Part shown: piece after piece, positions 12,531-24,369 of the stretch
How the letters are laid out: every line of letters starts with the position of its first letter
How positions within the stretch are numbered: position 1 is the first letter of the stretch
NCBI RefSeq assembly: GCF_029168945.1
Contig: NC_083609.1
Location: 20,767,501-20,831,500 of the forward strand
Origin: Cannabis sativa
Taxonomy: Eukaryota > Streptophyta > Magnoliopsida > Rosales > Cannabaceae
Reading direction: 5' to 3'
Length of the DNA: 64,000 bases
The notes under the pieces: model-generated
The model's input: the letters and a program-made list of their open reading frames with translations, nothing else
The model's database searches: none
Told to the model about the DNA's origin: nothing
Program-made: the position numbers and the translations under genes

Positions 12531-15500
12531 CCACTCTCCCCATACTTATTTCTCTTGTGCTCAGAAGGCCACTCCTTTCTCATTACTCATAAAGCTCAAT
12601 AGTCTAACCCTCGTAAACATTCCCTTGGTATTGAAATTGCACGCACTACCCCAATAATTTCACACCTATTCTTCGCTGACGACAACCTACTCTTCAATGC
12701 AGCTCCCCAATCGCTACGACTACAATCAAGGATGTCCTACATGATTACAGCCTAGCTTCTGTCCAAATGGTCAATTAAAGAAAGTCTTCTCTCTGTTTCT
12801 CACCCAACACCAACGATCGAGGACATACAAAACCACATCACCTCTCTCCTTGGCATTCCAATTCAGGACTCAATTGAGAAATATCTAGGCTTGCCCTAAA
12901 CCTTTGGTCGATCAAAAAAAGAGGCCTTCAATTACATTAAGGATCGGGTCTAGTCTGATTTGAACAAATGGAATTCAAAACACTTCTCCAAAGGGGGAAA
13001 AGAAGTTCTCTTGAAATTAGTAGTCCTAGCCATACCCTCTTATGCCATGGTTTGCTTCAAACTCCTAGCTTTCTTTCATTCCAAGCTTGAGTCTATGATG
13101 GATCGCTTTTAGTGGGGAGGAACTGAACATCATTGTAAAACCTATTGGAAAAAATGGTCCTCCCTTAGCTATTCCAAGTTCCATGGCGGTCTTAGTTTAT
13201 GTTCAATGAAAGTTTTCAACCAGGCGATGTTGGCCAAATAAGCTTAGCGATCACTTCAGGCTCCTCATTCCCTAGTTGCAACCTTATTAAAATCTCGATA
13301 TTTTCCCCACACAACCTTCCTAGAATTTGCTAAAGGTCATAGGCCTTCTCTTGTTTGGATTAATATCTCTTCGGGGAAGGAACTTCTCATGTCAGGTCTT
13401 TGAAAATCAGTGGGTGATTGTTCTACATTCTCAATCTTTAATTAATGACGCTTGAATCCCAGGATATGGCAAGTTGACCTACCTGAAACACATCTGAGAT
13501 GGCAGTATGGTAGTACCAGACTTTATAACCCGTACTAAAGAATGGAACATTCCAAAAATCCATAATATCTTCCCTACTGACATCAACCAAGCCATTATCT
13601 GTTGGAAATATTTTACCAGGATCTAGATTTACTACCATGTATGTTTCATTAACATCCTAATATGAATTCTAAAATAATGAAATAAACACATATAAAATTT
13701 AGGAAACCTTGCATTGGGTGCAGCAAAATCTAATGACTCCTTCCGTTCAGATCTCTAGCCCTTGATTCCTTTCTGTAGCAGAGCATCACCAAGATCTGAA
13801 CCTGGATCTCTTTCTCTCCTTCCTTGATGCTGATTTTCCTTCTTGTTGGTTGGATTCTTCACAATCTTCCACACTATGATTGAGATACAACTTGATGTGT
13901 GTGGGCACTCACTCATTCACTCAAGGTTCGAAAAATAGAAGAAGAAAAGAGAGGAAGAGGGTGGCGGCTATGTATAGAATAGGAGGCTCAACTTTCATCT
14001 GACAAAGTTCAGTGTGAATGTGAGCCATCACTATCTATTTATCGGTAACCACCTAGGTTTAGGTTAGATTTATTTGGCATTAAAATAATGAAAAAAAATA
14101 AATGGTAAATTTCATTAAGTGTGGCCGGCCATAGATAGGATAATGGGTCCCACATGCAATTTTGCCATTTTGTCATTTTTCCATCCTATTTTCTCAAAAA
14201 TACCAATTTTCCAATTTAACCACTTAAATGCCAATTCTAATTATTTAATAACTAAAAAAATAATTATTAAATAATATTGTCATTTAATGTATTTATTAAT
14301 TAGACATATAAAGTCTCTTAATTAACAAATAAAACCTAGAATCTGTTTTCTTCACAATTTTGCCCTTGCTTAGTGAAAATTCATAAACTAGACATAGTCT
14401 AACTTTAGAATTATAATTGATTAATTAAAATAAATTAACTGAGTCTTACAAGCAGTATGGTCTCAACTAGTATGGGGACCATGGGCCTATATAACCGAGC
14501 TTCCAATAAGCCAAACTGAATTTACCAAGTAAATTCCCTAACTTATTAGTTCCTTATTGAATCCACTCCTAGATCTTGTAATTGCACTCTTAGTCATAAA
14601 GAACGCTCTATATGTTCCACGATATAGATACGCTATTAGTTATCTATTGTTATAATCCAAATTTGATCAATGATCCTCTAATAGATGATCTGCATGTATA
14701 GGGACTAAATTACCGTTACACCCTTCAATGTATTTTTATCCTTAAAACACTTAGCTCCGTATAAATGATATTTCAGCGAAGTGAAATGAGATCTCAACCA
14801 TTTATCTCTATTTAGCCAAGATCGAAGGATATCATCGTTTCACTTTTAAATTCCTATAGAAGTTATAGATTCCATATCTATGTTAGCGCTCCCACTCAAT
14901 TATACTATCATGTTCACCCTGACCCAAAAGTAGGCTTAACTAACAAATCAAAGAACATGTATAATACTCTTGAGATCGAACCTAACCATATCAGGATTAA
15001 GATCATTTGATCTAGGATCAACAGGTGATATTGAATTGAATAGATATTACGGTAAATTTTAACATATCTAATCAAAGTTCAATATCGGTCCCTTCCGATG
15101 TATACTCCATACATCCGATACTGGTTAACTTTGCAAATACCCTAAAAAGGACATAACACTTATCCAAGGTGTAAGAATTAATACCTATCGCTGATTATCA
15201 TGCCAGTCTAAATCCAGTGAACTGACAAGTCAGGGAATAAATTTTTGAACATATAATCAAGATTATATTCCATTGTGCTGACAACACTATAATCATTAAC
15301 AAATACATATGTTCTGGACTTAATAGAATTTATACATTATATATATAATCATGAAATAAATCATGTGAACCATGCAACATAAAATGTTATTTCTGATCTT
15401 TATTAACTAGTAAATCTAATTATATTGAAATGGGTTTTATTTAGGGCACAAAACCCAACATTATCACCATCCCGCTAACCACCTTCCCTACATCTGACAC

Positions 15501-16615
15501 CCATTACTAGTCCCTTACCCCACACAGAGCTTACACTATTAACTCGGGTATCACAAAGCACACAACTTAATCCACAAACTTGACCCGACACCCTTGAACA
15601 TGATAGCAACCCAAAAATAGTGGAAGATGATGTGGACTCAACAACTTCTCCTAAAATCTAACACTTTCTTTGGCAATCTTACAATGATATTCTTACAACT
15701 AGCCATATAATTTGCACAAAAGGAAGTCTTTGTCTTCACCAAGCTGTTGTCATTACAACCGCTAGTATGAGACCCAAGTACGTGCTCTTTAATTTTCAGT
15801 TGTTCAACTATCCAGTAGGTATGCAAATTAACAAAATTTTCTACATTTATACCTAATCATGCCTCTCTAACTTGTGTGGACTTACTTCACTTGGCTTCTA
15901 GCACCTTCACAACTAGCCCGTTCTAATTTTTTGCTTGCTTGGTTTGGAAAATATAGCATTATAGGAACAAACATCTACATCACCACTCCATTCTCGTGCC
16001 CGTCAAAATAATTCAGTGGACTGAAGACTACTTGGCATTACTAAAATATCAACAACCCTCGTAAAGTTGTGTTTCATACTTCACCACGGGAGCCATCATA
16101 CCATGAGATAGCGACATCGTCCCTATCAACTAAAGCTTACTATGGACACTGCTCAAGATGAACAAAATTACAAAATAGGTTTCAGTATGGCTTCAAAACA
16201 ACCACAGCGAAGTACTTTTGACTATGGCAACACCATGGTGGGGTCTCCACTCACCTTTGATAATGGAAGCCCACACACTCCAGCATGCTCTTCCTTGGTG
16301 TAGAAACCATTCCATTCAGCCAGATTCTATTGAATCGACTATAAAATCCTTGTTCACTATATTTGTAACAATGCTTCTCATAATCTCCATTTGAAATTGT
16401 TTGCAACGGAGATTCAAAGCTTACTATCTTTTCTCTCTAAAGCTACTGTCACCTATATTCCTTGAGGGGCTAATGAAGTCGCTCATCGTATAGCTATAAG
16501 TATGCTTTAGACTTAGATCATGAAGCTTTGTGGAAAGGAACTAGATTTCCTCTTTAGTTTTGTATCCTAAACTTTGATTTCTTATTTTAATGGATACAAT
16601 TTATTAAAAAAAAAA
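12531..16615 (+). pseudogene. LINE 3' half (RT C-terminus, zf-RVT, RNase H-like), decayed
   Basis: Plus-strand remnant of a plant L1 ORF2. The RT motif C is readable as LFFADDNLLF near 12670. Thumb-region landmarks follow (KYLGLP near 12880, IPSYAMVCFK near 13035, WGG near 13115). After the inserted solo LTR, a zinc-knuckle region with KIWHFLW-like spacing appears near 15650, and an RNase H end (GANEVAHRIA) near 16475. A poly(A) run at 16605-16615 marks the 3' end. Many stops and frameshifts are present. It is split by the solo LTR-A at 13600-15460. It is a separate copy from the LINE at the left edge. Confidence 0.85.
13600..15460 (-). mobile_element. Solo LTR, family A, TSD TTATC
   Basis: A full-length 1861-bp family-A LTR in minus orientation: the plus strand runs TGTTGGAAATATT... 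to ...CACAAAACCCAACA. A perfect target duplication TTATC sits at 13595-13599 and 15461-15465. With no internal domain it is a solo LTR, inserted into the dead LINE. It gives a good reference for the full length of this LTR. Confidence 0.93.
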
Positions 16616-16910
16616 TAATTTGGACTCTTTACTTTTCAAAAGAATATTCTGAGTTCTATTTTCATTAAATTAAAATTTAATAATAATTTGGCTTAGAGAT
16701 ACTATGATTAGAATAGTTACAATTTTTGTATCTATTCGAGTTAAAAATTGACTTTAGATTGATTACATTAAAAAAAATTAACAAAAAATGAGTTCAAGGT
16801 GTTTTTTGTACTATTTTTAAAAAATAGAGGGTGTAATTTTTCATTTAAATGAAGAATATGAAGGGTAAATTTCTCAAAAATAGAATCTAAAATAATATTA
16901 ACCCAAAAAT
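16616..16910. mobile_element. Diverged copy of the 7626-8005 MITE
   Basis: Shares order and wording with the MITE at 7626-8005 (TTTGGACTCTTTAC..., then TTTTTGTATCTATTCG, then a run before TCAAGGTG..., then TACTATTTTTAAAAAATAGA). It is much more mutated. It sits directly behind the poly(A) tail of the LINE remnant. Confidence 0.6.
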
Positions 16911-16964
16911 AAGAAAAATAAAATAAAAATGATAATAGGTTAAATAATACTCATTGAATACACT

Positions 16965-18756
16965 CACTACACCAAAATATAGAATTGGTGACATTTGGAT
17001 TGGTAACATTTGTAAAAAATGTCATAATAATATCATTTAAGTAACATTTGATAGGAAATGTCACTTTAAAGAGAAGACTTGACATTTTAATTAATAACAT
17101 TTTATTAAAATGTAACTATCTATATACTTTAGTGACATTTGATTAAAAATGCCATTAGTTTTTTCATATTTAACTTTAGTAACATTTAAAAAATATCACT
17201 AAAATATATTAATACTAACATTTGTAAAAAGGACACAAAATATTAAATTTAATGACATTTTAAAATGTCACTTAAAATAAAAAAAAAAAATAGTTACTGA
17301 AAATATTTAGTAGCAATTTTAATTTGTCAATAATAATTGTAAATAATAAATTAAAATTTAAACTGCTAACAAAAAAGTATATTAAAAAAACCCACGTATG
17401 CTCTCATATCCCTTGATTTTCTCTCCTACATCTCACAACTACTCACCACTATACTCATATAGTCATATTACTCACCACACTCATTCAATTATCCTCAAAA
17501 TATTCATTAAAATATTGTAACCATTTCAGGCCAAGGTCCAAAAAAAAAAAAGCCATTAATTCCAAGCCAGCCACCATTGTTTCCAGAGTTTAAAATATAA
17601 AACCAATCCCATTGCTTTCAAATTTCTCTTATTGTCCAAAGGTCTTTTTACTATATCTTCATCTCTTCTTTCATGATCTTCACAAATAAAGTAAGTTATG
17701 CAATTTAATTCTTCATATAACTATTATTTATGTAATGCTTTTTCATATGTAATGCCTTTTCATTGTTTTCCGTTTTTTTACCTATAGAAATCATAATTAT
17801 TCATTTCTTATGAGATTACAAGGAAGGTGTTTTTTTAGTTAGATATTGTGATGAAAGAAAACACAATGTATGTATGTTATTTGTCTTTTAACAAGTTTCA
17901 TCTTCCTTAATTGTTTATTCACCAATATTTTACTAATTCAATTCGTATTATACTTTGCGTTTTACAGGTAGAAGTATAAGAAGAGTCAGAGAAAATGAAC
18001 AACAAAGACTAAGACATATAATCATTACAGCAAATTAATTCATAAAAACAAAAATTAAATCTTAACAATTTGAACTTGTGTATGTAAAGCTGTAAATTAT
18101 ATATTTCTTTTTGGTTGGTGTTTGTTTCCATTTCCTTGTAATAAAAGTTTCACCATATGTTGTTTATAAATAATACTGTTGTAATTTTATTGTTGTTTAA
18201 GAAATATTTAGACTTTATTTTGAGACATGCTTGTATAATTTATAGTATTTATTATAATTTCTTTTTTGTTATTATAATATATTTATTTATAATAAGTTAA
18301 ATTGGTATTAATATTAATAAAATCATAACATTTTAAATAGTATACGATTAATAACAAAATTAATAATGTGTATATATTTTTTAAAAATAATAATTTAATG
18401 ATATTTTTATAAATGCGAGTACTATAATTGTGTCACAATTTTAAAATGACATTAAAATTATTTTTAAAATAAAAAAAATTATAATTTAATAACATTTTTA
18501 TAAATGTTAGTAATATAATTTAGTAACAATTTTAAAATGTCACTAAAATTATTTTAAATATAACAAATAAATATATTAAATATTTACTAGTGACATTTTC
18601 AATTGTCACTAAAGTGAACTATTTAGTGACACTTTACTTTACCTCACATGAGCATATCTTACATTTCTTACAATTGTTACAAAAGCTATAAATGTTACTA
18701 AAATTGTATAATTGTGACATTTTTAAGTGTTATTAAATGTTGTTTTTGGTGTAGTG
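16965..18756. mobile_element. Non-autonomous CACTA (En/Spm) element, TSD ACT
   Basis: Terminal inverted repeat CACTACACCAAAA at the left and TTTTTGGTGTAGTG at the right, flanked by the 3-bp duplication ACT (16962-16964, 18757-18759), which is diagnostic for CACTA transposons. Both subterminal regions are packed with inverted copies of AATGTCACTAAA-type words, the usual transposase-binding arrangement. The 1.8-kb interior shows no transposase and no convincing ORF, so it depends on a helper. Confidence 0.93.
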
Positions 18757-18792
18757 ACTATAGGATCCGTTTGGTACGCATGACTAGACTGA

Positions 18793-19117
18793 CACTACCA
18801 AAAATTTTACTTTTAGTCACAACAAAACTTGTGACTAAAAGTAAAAAATTGTGATTAATTATAAATTATTATTCTTATGTTGTGACTAAAAGGTCCGTGG
18901 CTAAATGTATTAGTGACAAAAATTACAAATTTTTGTGACTAAATGTATTTTTAGTCACAATACTTGTTATAACTAAAATTAAATTAGTGGCAACTTCTAA
19001 CTAAATAAATACTATATTTTAGTCACAAGTAACATTTTGTTGTGACTAAAAGTCACATTTAGTCACGAAAAATATTATAATGTGACTACAAAGTTGTCAC
19101 TAAAAGTATTTGTAGTG
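18793..19117 (+). mobile_element. CACTA-like MITE, copy 1
   Basis: About 325 bp beginning CACTACCAAAAATTTTACTT and ending ...AAAGTATTTGTAGTG. It is filled with alternating TAGTCACAA / TTGTGACTA words that let the element fold on itself. Two more copies lie at 21610-21935 and 22377-22701. It appears to be inserted in a further small element whose ends read GGATCCGTTTGGTACGC (18772) and GGATTAGACTGGA (19119). Confidence 0.8.
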
Positions 19118-20127
19118 TGGATTAGACTGGAAATGATTGGGCTGGATTAGACGAGATTGGATTATGTTAAAAGTAATCCTGTGTTTGGGTTAAAAATAGA
19201 CTGGACTATTTTATTTATTTTCTATAAAAAAAAAAACTTAAATTAAAATAAAAATAAATAATAAATAATTAAAATATATAGTACTTGTACCTATAATTTG
19301 AAATAGTACATAAATTATTTAGTATGGTGAGCCTCAATTAAATCAACAAATTTTGTTACTATGACCAAAATGCTGTCATATAAATTTCAAATTCAAATTA
19401 TAATATTATAATTTATTGTTGATATGCTGATAGTTGTTTAATTGTGTTGCCCAAATTTATTCGGAAATTGGTGATGATTAATAGTCCTACCTACCTACTC
19501 AGGCTAGACACAGTGCCGGACGTCGGGTTTTTCACACGAATGGCTGCATAACATGCAATGCATATCACTCTATTATAATTTGAGGTAATTAATATTATTC
19601 TGATATCTTTCAACTAATAAAATGTAAAAATTAATCTATTTGGAAACGTATTGATTGTTTTACACAGGGTCGTTGGATGTTAGATGTCACAATTATCATA
19701 AATAAATAAAATTAGATACACATATATTTATTATGTACGTACATATATATATAATATTGGAAATCATAATTACTTGTACTATAAGATCCCAACGAAACGA
19801 AGATGCATATCTAACAACTAAATTACATCGCCATACATACATATATATTTACTTACTCAATGTAGTTGGATCCATATATAACAACAATAACGTGCATACA
19901 TATATAATTATTCTCATCAGAAAACCGATCAAACATATAATTGATACACATAGACGTCATAACTTGATTTTTCTGATCTAATTTCTCATGCTTAATTTTG
20001 CAGTACTACTACCACCACTTCATTCATGGTAATTAATTTGATCATTATCTTCCTATTTTACACATTAATTCTCTAATGACATACATATAATATAATGACA
20101 TGATCATAATTAAATATTTATTAATAG
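19118..20127. other. 3' flank of the CFL1-like gene
   Basis: About 1 kb without a recognisable gene. The part nearest the gene is its minus-strand 3' untranslated and terminator region; no poly(A) signal can be singled out in such AT-rich sequence. Confidence 0.5.
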
Positions 20128-20894
20128 TTAATTGAGGAGGCTTAAAGTGTTCAAAGACTTAACGGAAGCGACTTTGGACGGCGCCGGAGAACCGTTGTGG
20201 TGGCTGACGGAAGGGAGTGAGTGGACATACTTGCAATTAGGGCATGAAGGAGAAGACTTAGAGAGTATAACAAGAAGATGACAATTGAGACAAGCCAAAG
20301 CAACCATGTTGTTGTTGTTGTTGTTGTTAGTGCTCCCACCCACAGAGGAACTTTGTCTCTTCATGAACATCTGATCAGAGAACCCATTTAACGTCCTGTT
20401 ATGATGATGATGATCCTGATCAGAGAGAGATGACATGTTGAGCTCTAGGTCTAGCGCCGCGGCTGCCGCTTGTTCCATCGGAATCGGCCAGTTCCAGCTC
20501 TTTCTCAGCGTTTTTCTGTTCAAGTAATACATTTTTCCCGACTGCCAAACACCCCCACAAAAAAAATATATATTAATTAATTGTATTTTTCTATATAAAG
20601 AAAAAAAGAAAATGATAGCGTGAGAGTTTTAATTACTTCGAGATCGAGACACTGCTCCCAATCCAAAGGTAGAGGATCTTTCAGTTGAAGATCAACGCTG
20701 AGTGGTTGTTGATGATGATGATGATCAATATTATTATTAGTAGTATTCATGAGAAAATGATGATGATCTTGAAAGAGCTTCCTTTTTCTTGAAGCGCTGC
20801 TATGATCTGATTCCAACGACAAACCAATATTGTTGTTGCCGTTTTTATGAACAAAAGCCTGCGTTGGAGCCAACGACAACTCTGGAAATTCCAT
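20128..20894 (-). CDS. CFL1: WW-domain protein, CFL1 (CURLY FLAG LEAF 1)-like
   Basis: Exons 20894-20637 (86 codons) and 20541-20128 (137 codons plus TAA) give 223 residues. Splice sites are canonical (GT at 20636, AG at 20542). A WW domain at about 74-105 has W79, G88, Y91-Y92, N94, T97, W102 and P105; the intron falls inside it after E86. An EAR-like LDLEL motif is at 116-120, and a second LxL (ELSL) at the N-terminus. A C-terminal C-x2-C-x12-C-x2-C knuckle precedes a Ser-rich tail. His and Asn homopolymers (Asn7) come from simple repeats. In this family, CFL1 proteins work with HD-ZIP IV factors such as HDG1 to control cuticle and epidermal development; a nuclear co-repressor role here is inferred. 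The start at 20894 is chosen because the MEFPELSLAP N-terminus is family-like. No defects are visible. Confidence 0.87.
20542..20636 (-). other. Intron of the CFL1-like gene
   Basis: A 95-bp phase-0 intron. The donor is GTAATTAAAA directly after the GAA codon for E86. The acceptor is TTTGGCAG before TCG (Ser87). It is AT-rich, with a T-run before the acceptor as in plant introns. It divides the WW domain between its first Trp strand and the YY-N strand. Confidence 0.88.
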
Positions 20895-21260
20895 CCACCT
20901 ATCTATGTATATAGTTATGTTTACAAACTCGTAAAACTATATAATATAAATATTGATATTAATTGAAATGAATGTAGGACTTGGCTGGGGTTGAGGTTGA
21001 GATTGTATTATGTAGTAGAGAAAATCTCGAGCTAGGTAGTGTTGGGAAATGAAATAGAGAGAATTATAGTAGAAGGAGGAGGAGGAGGAGTAATATTAGT
21101 TTGAAGGTACTTATGAAGGTTCTTTAATTGGGTTGATCGAAGGCATTTAAATGGAGGAGCAGTAGCTAGGCCAAGCATTTAAGGTGAGAAGTAGATATCA
21201 CTTTAATGCCTCCCAAATCCTCCTACTTCTCCTTTCTTCATACACGCATTTAAGACCAAT
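20895..21260 (-). promoter_or_regulatory. 5' UTR and proximal promoter of the CFL1-like gene
   Basis: On the minus strand the leader is CT-rich (complement of the GGA run at 21072-21091 and of GAGAGAA at 21056). Three identical GCATTTAA words (TTAAATGC in the gene direction) lie at 21143-21150, 21175-21182 and 21246-21253. They contain TAAATGC, the core of the L1 box TAAATG(C/T)A bound by HD-ZIP IV proteins, but lack its last A. No single TATA box can be singled out. The limits are estimates. Confidence 0.5.
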
Positions 21261-21609
21261 CTCTACACATGACCAACCTCAGTATCGATTCCACCCTCCA
21301 ACTCCATCACAATACAAATTACTAATTATTGTTCTTGTTGTTGTTGTTGCCTTCCTAGCTACTTAATTAATTCAATTCTCCTAAAATTCTGTACTTTAAT
21401 TAATATTTTCCATTTAATTATCAGTTTCCACAAATAATTGACTAATTAATTTATCAAATATAACATATATATTTTTCTATTTTCAGTAATATTATTTCTT
21501 TCGATTTATTGCTAATAACTATGTAAGGTGTGACATTTATGTTATTTGACGGGATTTATTTATATATATTTTTTGAATAATATATATATAATATATATCT
21601 GGGTGAACA
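21261..21609. other. Distal upstream region of the CFL1-like gene
   Basis: AT-rich, no gene recognised. A short frame rich in CTT/GTT codons near 21184-21366 overlaps the promoter and has no family features. Confidence 0.5.
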
Positions 21610-21935
21610 ACAAAAAAAATTACTATATTTAATTAGTAACAACATTTTAGTAAAAATATAAATTTAATCTGACTAAATGTGAGTAACAACAAGTTGCTTG
21701 TGACTAGAATATAATATTCAGATATAAGTTTTTATTAATTTAATTTTAGTCATAACAGATATTGTGACTAAAAATATATTTAGTCACAAAAAATTGTAAT
21801 TTTTTTTACTAATATTTTTAAGCACGGACATTTTAACAACAACATAAGAATAATGATTTATAATTAATTAATCACAACATTTTTAGTTTTAGTCACAAGT
21901 TTTCTTATGACTAAAAGTAAGACTTTTGTAGTGAA
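21610..21935 (-). mobile_element. CACTA-like MITE, copy 2 (inverted)
   Basis: Inverse of copies 1 and 3: the right end reads AAAGTAAGACTTTTGTAGTG, and the interior carries the same TAGTCACAA / TTGTGACTA words and the AACATAAGAATAATGATTTA segment. The left end is diverged and its limit is approximate. Confidence 0.7.
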
Positions 21936-22376
21936 TGGGTATGTTATTTAAAAAATTTGAATTTTTACGCTTAATTTTTAAATAAAATTTAAAAAAATAT
22001 ATATTTTTATATTACATGGGTTGAGTTATTCGATTGGTTGAGCAAAATAAAAAAGAATGTTATTGAGAAAAAAAAAAGATAAAACAAAAAGTTAATTAAG
22101 TTTAATTTAGATATTTTTTTATATAAATATATTTTTGATTTAGTGTAAAAAAAATAATTTTTGATATTTTTTAATTAAGTATCTAAATTATACATAAATA
22201 TATTTTTTAATTTGTTGTTGGATGAAAATCTAATAGCTAGTTTAACATTTTTAATATATAAATTGGTAAAATCCTTTTATTCTGTATATATTAAATGTGC
22301 AAAACTTCAAGATGGAGAAATTCTACCATTATTATTTATTAATATATAAATATATATTTCTGTAGTTTTAATAATT

Positions 22377-22701
22377 ATTACAAAAAATTTTACTTTTGTC
22401 ACAACAAAATTTATGATTAAAAGTGAAAAAGTTGTGGCTAATTATAAATTATTATTCTTATGTTGTGACTAAAAGGTCCGTGACAAAAAGTATTAGTCAC
22501 AAAAATTACAATTTATTGTGACTAAATGTATTTTTAGTCACAATACATGTTGTGATTAAAACTAAATTAGCGACAACTTGTATCTAAAAACTATGTATAG
22601 TCACAAGTAATATTTTGTTGTGACTAAAAGTCACATTTAGTCACAAAAAAATTATATTGTGACTAAAAAATTATCACTAAAGGTAGCAGTTTTTTGTAGT
22701 G
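22377..22701 (+). mobile_element. CACTA-like MITE, copy 3
   Basis: Same sequence order as copy 1, from TTACAAAAAATTTTACTTTT to AGCAGTTTTTTGTAGTG. The first bases of the CACTA terminus are mutated, while the GTAGTG end is intact. Confidence 0.75.
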
Positions 22702-24340
22702 ATTTATAATATAGAACGTTGTTAATTTGTATTAGTAACTTACGATTTACCATATCACAACAAAATATACTATACAATTTTACCTCAAATACATGCATAA
22801 AACAGTAGACAATATGTATACATATAAATATTTAGGGCTCCTAGCTAATTAATACTAATTATGTTAATTTAACATGCAGTAACATTTCGATGTCATTATT
22901 TATATATATATATGCTCAGCTCTTGAGATCGATCTTGAGAGCTATTTTTATATATATGATGATAATATTATTTATATATAATATGTACGTACTTGTATAG
23001 TACCATGCACGCATTATTCAGTTCTCTTACTTCGCTTGAGAAACTTGCACGTATAAATTATACGTATAGAGAGAACCTATATTATATATATGTGTCCCTT
23101 TCTCTGGATATACTGAGACAACTCGCATCCGTTTTTTATAAATTATTGACCACCAAACGTACGTGTTATAGCATTGTAACAATTTGAGTGAGCCATAAAA
23201 TTTATTAATTTTACTAACTAAAAAAAATAGTTCGAGAGCATATTAGTTATATATATGTTTATTTATATTGATATATATATATTTATATGTTTGGTTTCAC
23301 GTTCATTTGCTTAACTTTCCCCTACGATTTTCATAGTAGAGCAAGCTTCTCAACGGATCGATTATAATTGATTCATACAGTTTCATATAAGTAAGTATGG
23401 AAATTTAGATGATATATTAACTTTTGTTATTTTTTTACAAAAATACTGTTAGGTGGTATTTTTTACTTTTTTATTGTGTTTTTTATAAGTTTTATACTGT
23501 AGTATACTGTGTTATGTTTTTTACTGGTGTTCTACTAGTATTTTTTAGTTGTTCTATTATTATTTTCAATTGTTCTGTTTTGTGTTTTACTGGTGTTTTA
23601 TAAAAACACAATATTTTTAAAAACTAAGAGTATCTTTGTAAAAGTTAATTCAAATTTTATACAAAATATATATTTACGTGATATTATTATAATTAGAATT
23701 AAGAACAATATGAATTTACTTCATGGGCTAGATATACTTAAAACAAATTTACGGAAATTGCTTGCCTAACAACCAAACATACTGTTATTGTTTGAATATA
23801 TTGATCTATGATTGTCGTCACATATTGATCATCTTTATTGTTTTTATTCTCATATTCAAATCAACCTATTAAATATTAACTAATTAGCCCTATATATCAA
23901 TGTCATCAAAAGAATAATGCAAAAATACTAAGTCAATTTTGTCTTCTTCTACTTTTTATTTTATTTAATTTACTTTTGTTTAGCTCAATTTCATTTTTTT
24001 ATATATCTCTCACATTTTTTCCCTTAAAAATTTTCTTTAAGTAGATTTTGTCCTTTTTATGTATTTGTTTTTTTTTTTTTTTTACATTTATTATTACAAT
24101 AGTTTAATTTATTTTAAAAAGATAATACTTAAGGTCTAGTCGTATTGAGTCCTTTTAATAAATGAAAAATAATTACACAAAGAGGAAATTACACTTAGTA
24201 TGAGATTTTAAAAGTTCTTATGATAAATATAGCACATTTAAGTTTGGCAAATTTATATGGTATTTTTTTGCTTTTAGGTTTTTTTAAGTATTTGATATAC
24301 CATATATATGTAATTAGGTTTCTAAATCCCATATTTAATA
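22702..24340. other. AT-rich intergenic stretch
   Basis: No gene seen. It holds (TA)n runs near 22900-22990 and 23255-23285, and a loose GTTTTACTGGTGTTNTA word repeated at 23515-23610. Confidence 0.55.
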
Positions 24341-24369
24341 TTTTTATTTGTTTAGGAAGTTTTATTTGT

